Counted from the first letter of the stretch, positions 9,533 through 18,944 are shown. The stretch: DNA of 64,000 nt from Atlanticothrix silvestris CENA357 (GCF_016056295.1 NZ_JAECZB010000012.1:1-64000), one strand, 5' to 3'. Notes: generated by a model from the letters alone, not told the origin. A program made the numbers and translations.

Positions 9533-10615
9533 ATGGCTATTTTGAGAAAAATGGGTATGTATTTTCATACCTTGCTCACAGCTACAATGATTACAACTGG
9601 AGCAGTCATAACACCACCATCTACAGCAGCAACTTTAAAAGTGACTATTGAAAATGTGGCTCCAGATAAAGGAATTAATTTAGGTCACTTCTGGCTAGGC
9701 TTTCATGATGGTAGTTTTGATGCTTTCAACGCAGGTGAGCCTGCTTCAGGTGCGATCGCTCTTTTAGCTGAAGAACAGGTGGTTGGCCTTGGCGCTAGGA
9801 TTCTAGCGGATTTTAATATTCCTACCCCACAACTCACTGACATAGTTATTTTCACTTTTGCAGCGGGTACTGACTATGGTTTTATATCTCCAGAGCTGCA
9901 ATCTGCGTTAGAAGGAGGTAGCGATCGCTCCGCCATATCTGCAATCCTAGATTCGATTTTTAACTCTGACTTGGACGTGAACGATTTACCTCCCTCACCA
10001 GGAACCATTGCTGCTGAGTTTGCTGATAGTCCCATAGGAAAAAATGGTGGTGTTCAAGATATCTTGTTTTATCCGACATTAGCACCAATTCCTGTAGTAC
10101 AGCCTCCTGGTACAACTGCCTCCACAGTTTTTGAAGTCACAGATCCTCAAAAAAATCGTTTCTTCAGCTACGCTACAATGCTTTATCCTAGCGATGATGC
10201 CTTCATTGGTAATGATGATCCAAAAGCAATTCAAGTTTTTGATGAGCAAGGACAATTTTTAGGAGGTGACTTCGTTGTTTTTGGTAATCAATCTTGGGAT
10301 GCAGGTACTCAAGTCAATAACGAGCAAATCTTTCCTACACGAGTAAAAGTACCTGAAAACGGTACTATTCAACCCCATCTCGGCTTAAAAGCATCTGGTG
10401 AAGGGGGGGTTGTAGATTCCCAATTAGATGGATTAAGCTTTGCCAATGCTAATTTTTTAAATCCAGGTTATCAGGTAGCACGCATCACTATCACACAAGT
10501 GGATGAACCAACCACAACTCAAGGTTTACTAGTTCTTGGTAGTTTATTGTCAATAGTTACAGTCGTGAGCAGATTAAAGCAAAAAAAAGACAATTTATCG
10601 TCACGTTTTGACTAA
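9533..10615 (+). CDS. Spondin-domain exported protein with C-terminal anchor
   Basis: The protein has 360 residues; GGAG lies about 8 bases before the ATG. A signal peptide (about residues 12-32, ending STAA) leads into a beta-rich domain that matches my memory of the bacterial spondin_N fold. Marker segments are LKVTIENVAP at the start, FDAFNAGEPAS, and ATMLYPSDDAFIGNDDP followed by a GNQSWDAGT-type loop with many acidic residues, suggesting calcium binding. The end has a hydrophobic segment (LLVLGSLLSIVTVV) and a basic tail, a PEP-CTERM-like anchor lacking a clear PEP motif. It forms a pair with the preceding PEP-CTERM gene (about 76 bp apart). A role in surface or matrix attachment is inferred only from the family. 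Confidence 0.75.
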   Translation: MAILRKMGMYFHTLLTATMITTGAVITPPSTAATLKVTIENVAPDKGINLGHFWLGFHDGSFDAFNAGEPASGAIALLAEEQVVGLGARILADFNIPTPQLTDIVIFTFAAGTDYGFISPELQSALEGGSDRSAISAILDSIFNSDLDVNDLPPSPGTIAAEFADSPIGKNGGVQDILFYPTLAPIPVVQPPGTTASTVFEVTDPQKNRFFSYATMLYPSDDAFIGNDDPKAIQVFDEQGQFLGGDFVVFGNQSWDAGTQVNNEQIFPTRVKVPENGTIQPHLGLKASGEGGVVDSQLDGLSFANANFLNPGYQVARITITQVDEPTTTQGLLVLGSLLSIVTVVSRLKQKKDNLSSRFD

Positions 10616-10740
10616 GAAAGTTGGCGTTGCTAAATCAAGGGATGAAATTTATGTATTGAAATCTAAAACTCCTTATTCTCTCTGCGCCTCTGCGTGAGAT
10701 AATTCATCCCGCATTTATGCAAAGCCAGAAAGTTGTTTAA

Positions 10741-10769
10741 AGGAAGCCTACATTAGAAGTAGGTTTCCT
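10741..10769 (+). terminator. Hairpin terminator candidate after the spondin gene
   Basis: Arms AGGAAGCCTAC and GTAGGTTTCCT pair with one G-T wobble around a 7-nt loop and are followed by a pyrimidine-rich CTCTCTT. The rest of the spacer to 11137 holds no gene I can support. Confidence 0.6.
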
Positions 10770-11137
10770 CTCTCTTCGATCAGCCAAAAATTGTACAATA
10801 ATAGTTTGTAGTGAGGGTTTCACCCCTCTTCAATAACAAAGCTTATGGCTAAAATCACTTACTACAAATTCACAACAATTGACTTGGCGGATTCTAGAAA
10901 AAACTCACTTCAATATTCATCACCATAAGTCCAAGATGTCAATTCAGTTCCAACTCAAAAATTTCTTTTTCATGTGAATAACGTTCATAAAATAAGGCTA
11001 GTCAAGAGTTCTGTCTAGTACTTGTTACCAGTTTCCATGCATAAATATCACAACCAAACATGAAACCAATCTCTACTACCTAGTTTCAAGCTAGATCAGA
11101 GTTAATTCAACTACATCATTCCCATAGGTTCAAAATT

Positions 11138-11572
11138 ATGTCTACATCAACTCCAATTATGCCTGTATCAACTCAAATAACAACTCCTGAAATTATGTCT
11201 CTTTCCACTCCAACGATGCTTATCCCAACTCAAACAGCAACTCCTGAAATTCAGAAAGGCTTCAATCTTTTAGGATTAAAAGTTTCGGACATAGAATTAA
11301 ATGAGCTTCAACATGGCAATACCGTTTCCCTAGAAAGTAGACGTTTAAGTGAAATTGGTTCAGTTTTGATACTTGCAGAAGCCCTTTCATCATTACATTC
11401 AGTTAAAAATATTACCTTCAAAGATTTGCCAAAAGTTGTTACAGAATCTTTAAGTTGTTCTGGAATTCCAGTTCATCGCTGGAATGATGATATACTTGGT
11501 AAGTGTTACCTTCTTTTAACTTTATTAGATGGTAAACCCGCATTTAAGATTTCATCTCAGAACGTAGCGTAA
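11138..11572 (+). CDS. Small hypothetical protein with duplicated N-terminal segment
   Basis: The protein has 144 residues and I do not recognise it. The first ~36 residues are two imperfect copies of a Ser/Thr/Pro-rich unit (STPIMPVSTQITTPEIM, then STPTMLIPTQTATPEIQ), likely disordered. The remainder (about 40-144) is a mixed alpha/beta domain with two Cys. There is no signal peptide, membrane segment or obvious catalytic motif. A long spacer precedes it and the ribosome site is weak, so an upstream promoter of its own is likely. Its place inside the biosynthetic locus suggests a linked role, but nothing in the sequence proves it. Confidence 0.6.
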   Translation: MSTSTPIMPVSTQITTPEIMSLSTPTMLIPTQTATPEIQKGFNLLGLKVSDIELNELQHGNTVSLESRRLSEIGSVLILAEALSSLHSVKNITFKDLPKVVTESLSCSGIPVHRWNDDILGKCYLLLTLLDGKPAFKISSQNVA

Positions 11573-11643
11573 ATCCCAAACACTTCAGGTACATTTTCTG
11601 GGTAAATAAACAATAAAAACTTCACCCATAAAGAGATGTTTTG

Positions 11644-11757
11644 TCAGTGGTCAGTGGTTGGTAGTCAGTAGTGAAAACGTTTTAAAACCACCCACAAGGG
11701 GAATAGATTATTAAACCAGATCAATAACAACTGACAACTGACAATTGACAACTGACA
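11644..11757. repeat. Short GTCAGTGGT / CAACTGACA repeats
   Basis: A run of GTCAGT-type repeats (from 11644) and a run of its near reverse complement CAACTGACA (to about 11757) flank a short AT-rich stretch, so they could fold together. This is a common cyanobacterial intergenic filler and carries no coding signal. Confidence 0.65.
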
Positions 11758-11787
11758 CTACACATTTGAACACCAAAGGATTTTTCC

Positions 11788-12384
11788 ATGACGACATCGA
11801 AATCTTATGAAGATTTGTCGGTTTTGCATGAAAGCTTGGTTTTATCGAAACAAATTGTCAATCCTGTAACAGGCGATCGCATGATAATTCTTTGCTCTAG
11901 CGCTGATAGTAATGGGGAGTATTTAAAAATTCAGTTTGACCTACCGCCAGGAGCGAAAGGTAGTCCCTTACACTACCACGGTTCTATGGGTGAGACATTT
12001 GAAGTTATCAGCGGCTCACTCAATATGGAACTGGGTGAAAAAAGAAACAAAAAAATATTGCGATCGGGAAACAAAATACACGTTTATCCTGGAATGCACC
12101 ACAGTTTCTGGAATGAATCAGACGACTGGGTAACGTTCATTAATGAAATGCATCCTGCTGGTAATTTCGAGCAATTCATCAAAGCTTGGTACGGTCTAGG
12201 TGTGGATGGCAAAGTAAATCAGGATGGAGTACCTACCAATTTATTGCAACTAGCCTTGATTGTGCAAAAATCTGACACCACAGTTGTTGGACAGGCACCA
12301 TTTCTACAAAACTTGATACTCAATGGACTAGCTAAAATTGGTCAAATTTTAAAAGTAGACCAAACCCTAGTTAAGTACTGGTAG
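11788..12384 (+). CDS. Cupin-domain protein
   Basis: The protein has 198 residues. A single cupin barrel occupies about residues 45-120. Motif 1 reads GSPLHYHGSMGETFEVISG, with the His-x-His and Glu metal ligands. Motif 2 reads VYPGMHHSFWN, supplying the last His. The C-terminal third is helical and unassigned. Such small cupins bind Fe, Mn or Zn and act as dioxygenases, isomerases or cyclases; nothing here fixes the reaction. The start is preceded by AAAGGA about 8 bases upstream. The gene sits between an unknown protein and a membrane protein in the natural-product locus, so a tailoring role is possible but unproven. Confidence 0.8.
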   Translation: MTTSKSYEDLSVLHESLVLSKQIVNPVTGDRMIILCSSADSNGEYLKIQFDLPPGAKGSPLHYHGSMGETFEVISGSLNMELGEKRNKKILRSGNKIHVYPGMHHSFWNESDDWVTFINEMHPAGNFEQFIKAWYGLGVDGKVNQDGVPTNLLQLALIVQKSDTTVVGQAPFLQNLILNGLAKIGQILKVDQTLVKYW

Positions 12385-12429
12385 TAACTCCCAAACGAAT
12401 AACAGTAATTCGTAATTAGAATAATTTTT

Positions 12430-12461
12430 AATTACGAATTACGAATTACGAATTACAAATT
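12430..12461. repeat. Heptad repeat ATTACGA
   Basis: About four tandem heptads lie directly before the GAGG ribosome site of the next gene. Confidence 0.8.
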
Positions 12462-12471
12462 AGAGGCAGCC

Positions 12472-13224
12472 ATGACAAATCGTGTACAACTTTTGAGAAC
12501 AACAGGAACTGTGCTGACTTTTCTATCTATCTCCATCAACATACCCTATATTTTGCTGATTCAAAACTTTGAATACGATGATATTTTGCGTGAACCTACT
12601 AACTATGTTCTAACTAAATTTTATGAAGGCGGTTCTGGACTTATATATACTTGGTTTATTTTTGCCTTATTAGCATTGCTGTTCATTCCAGCCAGTACTT
12701 TTATGCAAAAAGTATTAGCGCGAGAAGATACTACATATTTATCTGCTGCAACCTTTATGGGTGTGCTTTCGGGTATATTACAGTCTATTGGACTTATGCG
12801 CTGGGTGTTTGTAGTTCCAGTCTTAGCCGATCAGTATGTTCAACAAACAACCGATAGAGCAACTCGTGCTGCGATCGCTGTTGTCTTTCAAGCAGTTAAT
12901 CAATATGGTGGCGTTGTCATCGGTGAACATTTAGGACAAACCTTACTTGCTTTTTGGACATTAGGAGTTGGTTTAGCAATGCTTGGTTCACCCTTTTTTA
13001 AACCTTGGATTGCTTGGTTGGGTTTTTTCACAGTCCCTCTTTTACTTCTCGGACAAAGTGAATTACTAGCAACAGTTATTCCATCTATACCTGTATGGGA
13101 AGTAACTCCTATTGGTTTCATGCTTTGGGAACTTTGGCTGCTAATTACAGGAATCAGTCTACTTTTGACAGCAAACAAGTATGAGAGTAGTGAAAAAAAT
13201 AATAAACAAATCTCCAGAGTTTGA
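12472..13224 (+). CDS. DUF4386-like integral membrane protein
   Basis: The protein has 250 residues and about six predicted membrane spans (near residues 10-30, 60-80, 95-120, 150-180, 185-205 and 215-235). The segment GILQSIGLMRWVFVVPVLA resembles the DUF4386 family, whose function is unknown. A strong GAGGCAGCC precedes the ATG. The C-terminus is short and polar. It follows the cupin by 87 bp and may be cotranscribed. It is not a recognisable transporter, so self-resistance or export would be speculation. Confidence 0.7.
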   Translation: MTNRVQLLRTTGTVLTFLSISINIPYILLIQNFEYDDILREPTNYVLTKFYEGGSGLIYTWFIFALLALLFIPASTFMQKVLAREDTTYLSAATFMGVLSGILQSIGLMRWVFVVPVLADQYVQQTTDRATRAAIAVVFQAVNQYGGVVIGEHLGQTLLAFWTLGVGLAMLGSPFFKPWIAWLGFFTVPLLLLGQSELLATVIPSIPVWEVTPIGFMLWELWLLITGISLLLTANKYESSEKNNKQISRV

Positions 13225-13328
13225 TAACCAATAGATATTCCTAGAGTGTAATTAAAAATTAACTTAATCGAGTAATACAGTTGTTAATGCTCATTCATTA
13301 ATAACACCACTAATTAAATTAAAAATTC

Positions 13329-14084
13329 ATGATTAACACAAACAGATGGATTGTCCGCTATCAATCCCATCCTAGAGTTCGTTTACGCTTATTTTGTTTT
13401 CCTTATGCCGGAGGTAATGCTTCTATATATCGTCAATGGTCAGAGCTATTACCATCAGATATTGAAGTTTGTCCCATACAACTTCCTGGACGGGAAAACA
13501 GATCGACGGAACCTCCCTTCACGCATGTTACGCCACTCGTAGAGAGCTTGTTAAAAATATTAGTTCCTTACCTAGACCTACCTTATGCCTTTTTTGGTCA
13601 TAGTATGGGAGCCTTAATCAGTTTTGAATTAGCTCGTCAAATCCGTAATCAATGTTACCCTGAACCTCAACATTTATTTGTTTCTGGTCGTCGTTCTCCT
13701 CATCTTTTTACCTCAGATTATCCTATTCATCAACTACCTGATACCGCTTTCTGGGAAGAACTTCGTTTATATGATGGTGTACCAGATATGCTACTACAAA
13801 ATCCTCAAATAGCAAAATTTTTTCTACCGCTTTTACGAGCAGATTTTGCTATCAATGAAACATATAAATACACTCCAGGTATGCGATTTAATTATCCTAT
13901 AACTGCCTTTGGAGGTTTACAGGATAAAAAAGTTGGTTCTGAAGAAATTATGGCTTGGCGAGAGATGACTAACAGCGATTTTTACGTACACTTATTTTCT
14001 GGCAATCATTTCTTTATCCGCCAAGAATATCATCAAATTTTATCAATCATAGCGCGATATTTTAGTAATGAAATTGCAGCCTAA
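13329..14084 (+). CDS. Type II thioesterase (alpha/beta hydrolase)
   Basis: The protein has 251 residues, the usual size for stand-alone thioesterases of NRPS/PKS clusters. Visible marks are the N-terminal LFCFPYAGGNASIYRQW block, PGRENR, the nucleophile elbow GHSMGA (Ser about residue 92), a late Asp region, and the catalytic His in FSGNHFF near residue 224. It is expected to remove stalled or misloaded acyl groups from carrier domains in the cytoplasm. The NRPS ends without its own thioesterase, so this enzyme may also help release. The ATG lies about 100 bp after the membrane-protein gene, on the same strand. Confidence 0.92.
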   Translation: MINTNRWIVRYQSHPRVRLRLFCFPYAGGNASIYRQWSELLPSDIEVCPIQLPGRENRSTEPPFTHVTPLVESLLKILVPYLDLPYAFFGHSMGALISFELARQIRNQCYPEPQHLFVSGRRSPHLFTSDYPIHQLPDTAFWEELRLYDGVPDMLLQNPQIAKFFLPLLRADFAINETYKYTPGMRFNYPITAFGGLQDKKVGSEEIMAWREMTNSDFYVHLFSGNHFFIRQEYHQILSIIARYFSNEIAA

Positions 14085-14220
14085 TTTATCCTATTGAATG
14101 GTCAACAAAAGGTAAAAACCCACCGAAAATTTTGCAGTGCCATCAATTTTCTGGACGGATATAATTAGTCAACTCCAGCTTTAGTCCGTATAAATTAGAA
14201 CAATAGCGTGGTTTAACATC

Positions 14221-15351
14221 ATGAAAATTAGCAAGTTACTTAATACTAATATCGAATCTTCGATGGTTTTAATGACTCCAATACAAATTAAGCAGCAGTT
14301 ACCTTTAAACGAAATTGCTACAGAAACTGTATTGCATGGTAGACAAGCTATCCAAAATATTCTAGATGGTAAAGATTCCCGGAAATTTTTGATAGTTGGG
14401 CCTTGCTCTATCCACGATTTCAAAGCTACCTTAGCTTATGCACAAAAATTGAAAATTCTTGCCGATAAAGTCAAAGATGAACTCTTGGTTGTGATGAGAG
14501 TTTATTTTGAAAAACCTAGAACTACTATAGGATGGAAAGGGCTAATCAATGACCCAGATTTAGATGGTTCTTTCAATATTCAAAAAGGTTTATTTACAGC
14601 ACGTAAATTACTACTTAAAATTGCTGAGTTAGGATTACCTACTGCTACAGAAGCTTTAGATCCTGTAACACCTCAATATTTCTCTGATTTAATTTCTTGG
14701 GCTGCAATTGGTGCGCGCACGATTGAATCTCAAACCCATCGGGAAATGGCAAGCGGCTTATCAATGCCAGTAGGTTTTAAAAATGGCACTGACGGTAACA
14801 TTCAAGTTGCTCTTGATGCCATTCAATCAGCCAACAAATTCCATCATTTTTTAGGGATTGACCAAATGGGTCAAGTTTGTACCTTCAAAGCAAAAGGAAA
14901 TCTCTACGGTCATATAATTTTACGTGGAGGAGATGGCAAACCAAATTTTGATGCCCCTACTGTAGCTTGGGTAGATAAAAAGCTAGAAGCACTTAAATTA
15001 CCCCAGAGAATTGTCATTGATTGTAGTCATGGTAATTCTTATAAGGATCATAAGTTACAAGCTACAGTCTTTAATAATATTCTCCAGCAAATTACAGATG
15101 GAAATAAGTCTATTGTTGGCATGATGTTGGAATCAAATCTCTATGAAGGCAATCAAAAAATTCCTACAGATCTAAAAAAATTACAGTACGGTGTGTCTGT
15201 TACAGACAAATGTATTGGTTGGGAAGAAACAGAAGAAATTATTTTATCTGCTCATCAAAAATTAAGAGTCGGTAAAAAGATAAAACTACAAACTGCAAGA
15301 ATGTTTGTATCTGGAACTCGTGCCCAAAACTTGTTGGCAACTGTAAAATAG
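14221..15351 (+). CDS. 3-deoxy-7-phosphoheptulonate (DAHP) synthase, class I (AroFGH type)
   Basis: The protein has 376 residues. It joins phosphoenolpyruvate and erythrose 4-phosphate in the first step of the shikimate pathway. Marks of the AroG-like family are VGPCSIHD (metal Cys), VMRVYFEKPRTTIGWKG, DPDLDGSF, GARTIESQTHREMASGLS, GFKNGTDG and IDCSHGNSYKDH. It lies upstream of the phenylalanine ammonia-lyase gene within the natural-product locus, so it is probably a dedicated isoenzyme raising phenylalanine supply rather than the housekeeping copy. Whether it has lost feedback inhibition cannot be seen by eye. Confidence 0.93.
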   Translation: MKISKLLNTNIESSMVLMTPIQIKQQLPLNEIATETVLHGRQAIQNILDGKDSRKFLIVGPCSIHDFKATLAYAQKLKILADKVKDELLVVMRVYFEKPRTTIGWKGLINDPDLDGSFNIQKGLFTARKLLLKIAELGLPTATEALDPVTPQYFSDLISWAAIGARTIESQTHREMASGLSMPVGFKNGTDGNIQVALDAIQSANKFHHFLGIDQMGQVCTFKAKGNLYGHIILRGGDGKPNFDAPTVAWVDKKLEALKLPQRIVIDCSHGNSYKDHKLQATVFNNILQQITDGNKSIVGMMLESNLYEGNQKIPTDLKKLQYGVSVTDKCIGWEETEEIILSAHQKLRVGKKIKLQTARMFVSGTRAQNLLATVK

Positions 15352-16031
15352 CTGTTACCAATAGTATAGTTTGAAAATCGCTAGATAGATTTGGATAGGG
15401 CAGTCTCTCTAAGGTCTACGTCGAGTGCTACTGCCTACTTGTTCTTTAGTGCGTAAATTTAGAAAGTCTAATTCGTTACTAGTAATCTCTGTATGTCTGT
15501 TTCTAATTATTAGCATAACTCATAGATAGCTAGTTTGAGAAACAGGCTGAAGCTATTACCGTAGTATAAAATTTGCAAACTTAGTTAAGATGCAGAAAAC
15601 AAAGAAAGCTTACCTTTTATTTGACTGCTCCTACTTTTTGCATAAATGGCAAAGATAAAGGCGATAAGTATTCAACAAGAGTAAAAATTAGTTTTTCTTA
15701 GAACTCAAATTATAGCAAGGCTAAAGGTATGCATTAATAAATCTCTTCCATCGGTGGTTTATTTGATCTAATTAATGCACTGTTTAAGTATGTCATATCA
15801 GTTTTTTTGCGCCATGACTAATATCCATAACGTACTTTATACGGTTAAATTTCATCTGCACAAAAACTACTATAAACACCATACAAATTACTATTAATAA
15901 CAACCAACAAATATCCTAATAATTCAAACATAAGTCCCTTTGAATTATAGATCAACTAGCTTAAATTATAAGTGTCAACTTACTTGCAGAGTCCTGAAAA
16001 GTTTTTATATCAACAAAAAGAGAGGCCGATT
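15352..16031. other. Long non-coding spacer with an 8-bp inverted repeat
   Basis: No supportable gene. An inverted repeat GCATTAAT/ATTAATGC lies at 15731-15738 and 15771-15778. The spacer is AT-rich and probably holds the promoter of the ACP-ketosynthase group. A GTG at 15972 is in frame with the ACP but gives an atypical N-terminal extension. Confidence 0.4.
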
Positions 16032-16277
16032 ATGACTAGACAAGAAATATTTAATAAAGTCCAAGTTGTTGTTTCCGAAGAATTGGCAAATGAACAACAA
16101 AAAATTACACCTGAAGCTCATCTCACTTTAGATTTAGGAGCAGATTACTTAGACTTAATAGCAGTATTCCAAGCACTAGAAGATGCTTTCAATACAAAAA
16201 TCCCTGCTCAGGAGGCAAAGCAACTTGTAACAGTGCAACAAGTTGTTAATTACATAGGTCAGAAAGTTATTTTTTGA
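16032..16277 (+). CDS. Acyl carrier protein lacking the phosphopantetheine serine
   Basis: With the start at ATG 16032 (AGAGG 7-8 bases upstream) the protein has 81 residues, the normal ACP size. The fold signature is clear: LTLDLGADYLDLIAVFQALE matches the bacterial ACP helix II region, but the invariant DSL serine is Tyr39 (codon TAC). TAC is one base from the serine codon TCC. Without the serine, 4'-phosphopantetheine cannot be attached in the known way. It could be a decayed gene, a structural partner of the ketosynthases, or a sequencing error. It ends 8 bp before the FabF-type gene, so the two are surely cotranscribed. Confidence 0.88.
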   Translation: MTRQEIFNKVQVVVSEELANEQQKITPEAHLTLDLGADYLDLIAVFQALEDAFNTKIPAQEAKQLVTVQQVVNYIGQKVIF

Positions 16278-16285
16278 GTTTTACT

Positions 16286-17542
16286 ATGATTAACAAAAAT
16301 TTAAGGCGAGTTGTAGTTACAGGGATGGGAGCTATTACTCCTTTAGGGAATACAGTGAAGGAGTATTGGGAGGGGTTGATTGCCGGACGCAGTGGTATTA
16401 GTGCAATTACCCACTTTGATGCTTCTTTGCATACTTGTAAAATTGCGGCTGAAGTTAGGGATTTTAATCCTTACGACTATCTAGAACGCAAAGAGGCCAA
16501 GCATATATCTCGTTTTGCTCAATTTGCTGTTGCTGCCAGTTTACAAGCGATCGCTAATGCTGAATTTAAAATCGACGACTCAAATGCTACTGAAGTTGGC
16601 ATCATTATAGGCAATGGCATCGGCGGTCTGCAAGTTATCGAAGAACAGCAAAAAATTTTCCTGACTCAAGGGCCTAAACGCTGTAGTCCTTTTACAATTC
16701 CTATGACAATCTCTAATATCGCAGCAGGACTCACAGCAATTCATACAGGGGCTAAAGGGCCGAACTTTTGTACTGTTACAGCTTGTGCTGCTGGTTCTAA
16801 TGCGATTGGAGAAGCTTTTCGCCTAATTCAAACAGGTCAGGCTCAGGCAATGATTTGTGGTGGTACAGAAGCAGCAATTACACCTTTGTGTATAGCTGCC
16901 TTCAATTCTGCTAAAACCCTATCAAACAGAAATGAAGAACCCACCCGTGCCTCTCGTCCCTTTGATAAAGAACGAAATGGCTTTGTGATGGGAGAAGGAG
17001 CAGGCATTTTACTCATAGAGGATTTAGAACACGCTATCCGCCGGGGAGCTACTCATATATATGCAGAGATTGTAGGCTACGGTTTAACTTGTGATGCTTA
17101 TCATATAACTACTCCAAGCCCTAACGGCGAGGGAGCAACCAGAGCTATGGAACTAGCCTTAAAAGATGCTGGTTTATTCCCCAACGAGGTAAGCTATATT
17201 AACGCTCACGGCACCAGCACTATAGCCAACGATGCCACAGAAACTTTAGCTATTAAGCAAGCTCTAGGAAATCGTGCCCTCGAAATTCCCATTAGTTCCA
17301 CAAAATCGATGACTGGTCATCTTTTGGGGGCTTCTGGAGGCATTGAAGCTATTGCAACAGTGTTAACAGTAGGTCTTGATCTCATTCCACCAACAATTAA
17401 TCTAGACCAACCAGATCCAAAATGTGACTTAGATTATGTTCCCCACACAAGCCGAAATCAAAGAGTAGATGTTGCTCTTTCTAACTCTTTCGGTTTTGGA
17501 GGTCATAATGTTTCTTTAGCTTTCAAAAAATTTGAAGATTAA
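16286..17542 (+). CDS. fabF: Beta-ketoacyl-ACP synthase II (FabF-like)
   Basis: ATG 16286 is preferred to the TTG at 16274; it gives 418 residues. The catalytic Cys lies in VTACAAGSNA (Cys167), with His in NAHGTSTIAND and in SSTKSMTGHLLGA, so the Cys-His-His triad is intact. FabF enzymes condense malonyl-ACP with acyl-ACP. This copy sits directly behind an ACP without its serine and before a FabH-like gene inside a secondary-metabolism locus. It is therefore more likely to build a chain on a pathway intermediate than to serve general fatty-acid synthesis. Confidence 0.93.
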   Translation: MINKNLRRVVVTGMGAITPLGNTVKEYWEGLIAGRSGISAITHFDASLHTCKIAAEVRDFNPYDYLERKEAKHISRFAQFAVAASLQAIANAEFKIDDSNATEVGIIIGNGIGGLQVIEEQQKIFLTQGPKRCSPFTIPMTISNIAAGLTAIHTGAKGPNFCTVTACAAGSNAIGEAFRLIQTGQAQAMICGGTEAAITPLCIAAFNSAKTLSNRNEEPTRASRPFDKERNGFVMGEGAGILLIEDLEHAIRRGATHIYAEIVGYGLTCDAYHITTPSPNGEGATRAMELALKDAGLFPNEVSYINAHGTSTIANDATETLAIKQALGNRALEIPISSTKSMTGHLLGASGGIEAIATVLTVGLDLIPPTINLDQPDPKCDLDYVPHTSRNQRVDVALSNSFGFGGHNVSLAFKKFED

Positions 17543-17735
17543 TAAGGGGCAAGGGTCATGGGGCATGAAAAAGAGGAATTGGAGCAGGGTGTAGGGGGGA
17601 GTGAAGAATGTCTTGAATTTGTTCATAATCTTTCTTTTTCCTTGTCTCCTTGCTCCCCTGGTTCCTCTGCCTATCCTTGCAACTCAAGCAGAATCAAAGA
17701 TTTCGATTACAAGCCCTAATTAGCAAATAAAGCAG

Positions 17736-18746
17736 ATGAAATCCTTAGTAAGACAAGGTGTTGTCCTGACGGGGACTGGTTCTGCGGTTTCTGAGACGTA
17801 TTTAGATAATCATCAACTCAATCAAATGGTGGTTACCTCTGATGATTGGATAAAAACTCGTACAGGAATCAGCCGCCGCCATCTTCTTCCGGCTCAGGAT
17901 TCGCTCACAACTATGGCAACTGAAGCTGCTCAAAAAGCCATAGATATGGCAGGCATAGAACCACAAAAACTAGATTTAATTATTTTAGCTACATCTACCC
18001 CTGATGATTTGTTTGGTAGTGCCGGTTTAATTCAAGCTCGACTAGGAGCTACCCAAGCTGTAGCTTTTGATTTAACAGCAGCCTGTTCTGGTTTTGTGTT
18101 TGGTTTGGTAACTGCTGCCCAATTTATGCGTACTGGTACTTATCAAAATGTTCTCTTAATCGGTGCTGAAGTACTTTCTCGGTGGGTAGATTGGTCTGAC
18201 CGACGTACCTGTATTCTTTTTGGTGATGGAGCAGGCGCAGTAGTTCTCCAAGCAAGTGACCATGATTGTCTGTTGGGTTTTCAACTTCATACTAATGGTA
18301 CGCAAAATCAATATCTGAAATTGGAGTTCCAAGGCCAAGAGAAACTACTGGTTGATAATATCCGCGTTGGACAAGGTACGTATCAACCCATTTCTATGAA
18401 CGGGCAAGAAGTTTACCGCTTTGCCATTCAAAAAGTCCCTGAAGTTATTGAAAAGGCACTATATAGGGCAGGTTTAGAAATTGAGCAGGTAGACTGGCTG
18501 TTGATGCATCAGGCCAATCGGCGGATTTTAGATGCTGTGGCTGAGCGCTTAGGTATCCCTGAGCAAAAAATCATTAGCAATTTAGCAAATTATGGAAATA
18601 CCTCTGCTGCTTCAATTCCTTTGGCTTTGGATGAAGCTGTTCGCCGTGGGCAAATTAAAGCAAATGATGTCGTGGCTTTAGCTGGATTTGGAGCCGGACT
18701 TTCTTGGGGGGCTGCCATTGTTGAGTGGGGTTCTCTTAATTCGTAA
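17736..18746 (+). CDS. fabH: Beta-ketoacyl-ACP synthase III (FabH-like)
   Basis: The protein has 336 residues. The triad is complete: Cys117 in LTAACSGFVFG, His258 in MHQANRRI, and Asn in YGNTSAAS. N-terminal features of FabH (WIKTRTGISRRH) are present. FabH enzymes start chains by condensing an acyl-CoA with malonyl-ACP. With cinnamoyl-CoA made by the next two genes, a cinnamoyl or related aromatic starter is an attractive inference, but specificity is not readable from sequence. Compare the very different KASIII-like proteins at 24.4 and 56.7 kb, which lack the His. Confidence 0.92.
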   Translation: MKSLVRQGVVLTGTGSAVSETYLDNHQLNQMVVTSDDWIKTRTGISRRHLLPAQDSLTTMATEAAQKAIDMAGIEPQKLDLIILATSTPDDLFGSAGLIQARLGATQAVAFDLTAACSGFVFGLVTAAQFMRTGTYQNVLLIGAEVLSRWVDWSDRRTCILFGDGAGAVVLQASDHDCLLGFQLHTNGTQNQYLKLEFQGQEKLLVDNIRVGQGTYQPISMNGQEVYRFAIQKVPEVIEKALYRAGLEIEQVDWLLMHQANRRILDAVAERLGIPEQKIISNLANYGNTSAASIPLALDEAVRRGQIKANDVVALAGFGAGLSWGAAIVEWGSLNS

Positions 18747-18774
18747 AGCAGTACGGTCTTGGGGTCTCCCCTAG

Positions 18775-18915
18775 TGGAGTAACTGCTGTTAGCGTAGCGC
18801 TAGCGAGCTTGCGAGCGCCACCCGAAGGGTAATTCTTAATTCAAACATCAACTCTTACCTTTGCGCCTTTGCGCGGCAGTCGCTTCAAGTCGGCAGAGCC
18901 GCCCAATGCGCTACC
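18775..18915. repeat. GC-rich palindromic repeat block
   Basis: The spacer between the FabH-like and PAL genes contains nested palindromes (GTTAGCGTAGCGCTAGCG, GAGCTTGCGAGC) and the phrases CGCTTCAAGTCGGCAGAG and TTTGCGCC. Related blocks occur at about 24190-24310, 44220-44310, 48740-48800, 56500-56720 and 60675-60740. It is a dispersed cyanobacterial repeat family with no coding content. Confidence 0.7.
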
Positions 18916-18944
18916 TTGCCTTTGCGTGAAACAAAAATCATCCC

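Noticed and set aside
8482-10615. Exported proteins as pathway enzymes
   Set aside because: PEP-CTERM and spondin features indicate surface proteins; there is no catalytic motif to tie them to the chemistry.
15972-16031. GTG start at 15972 for the ACP
   Set aside because: Adds 20 unusual residues; ATG 16032 has a good ribosome site and gives the standard ACP length.
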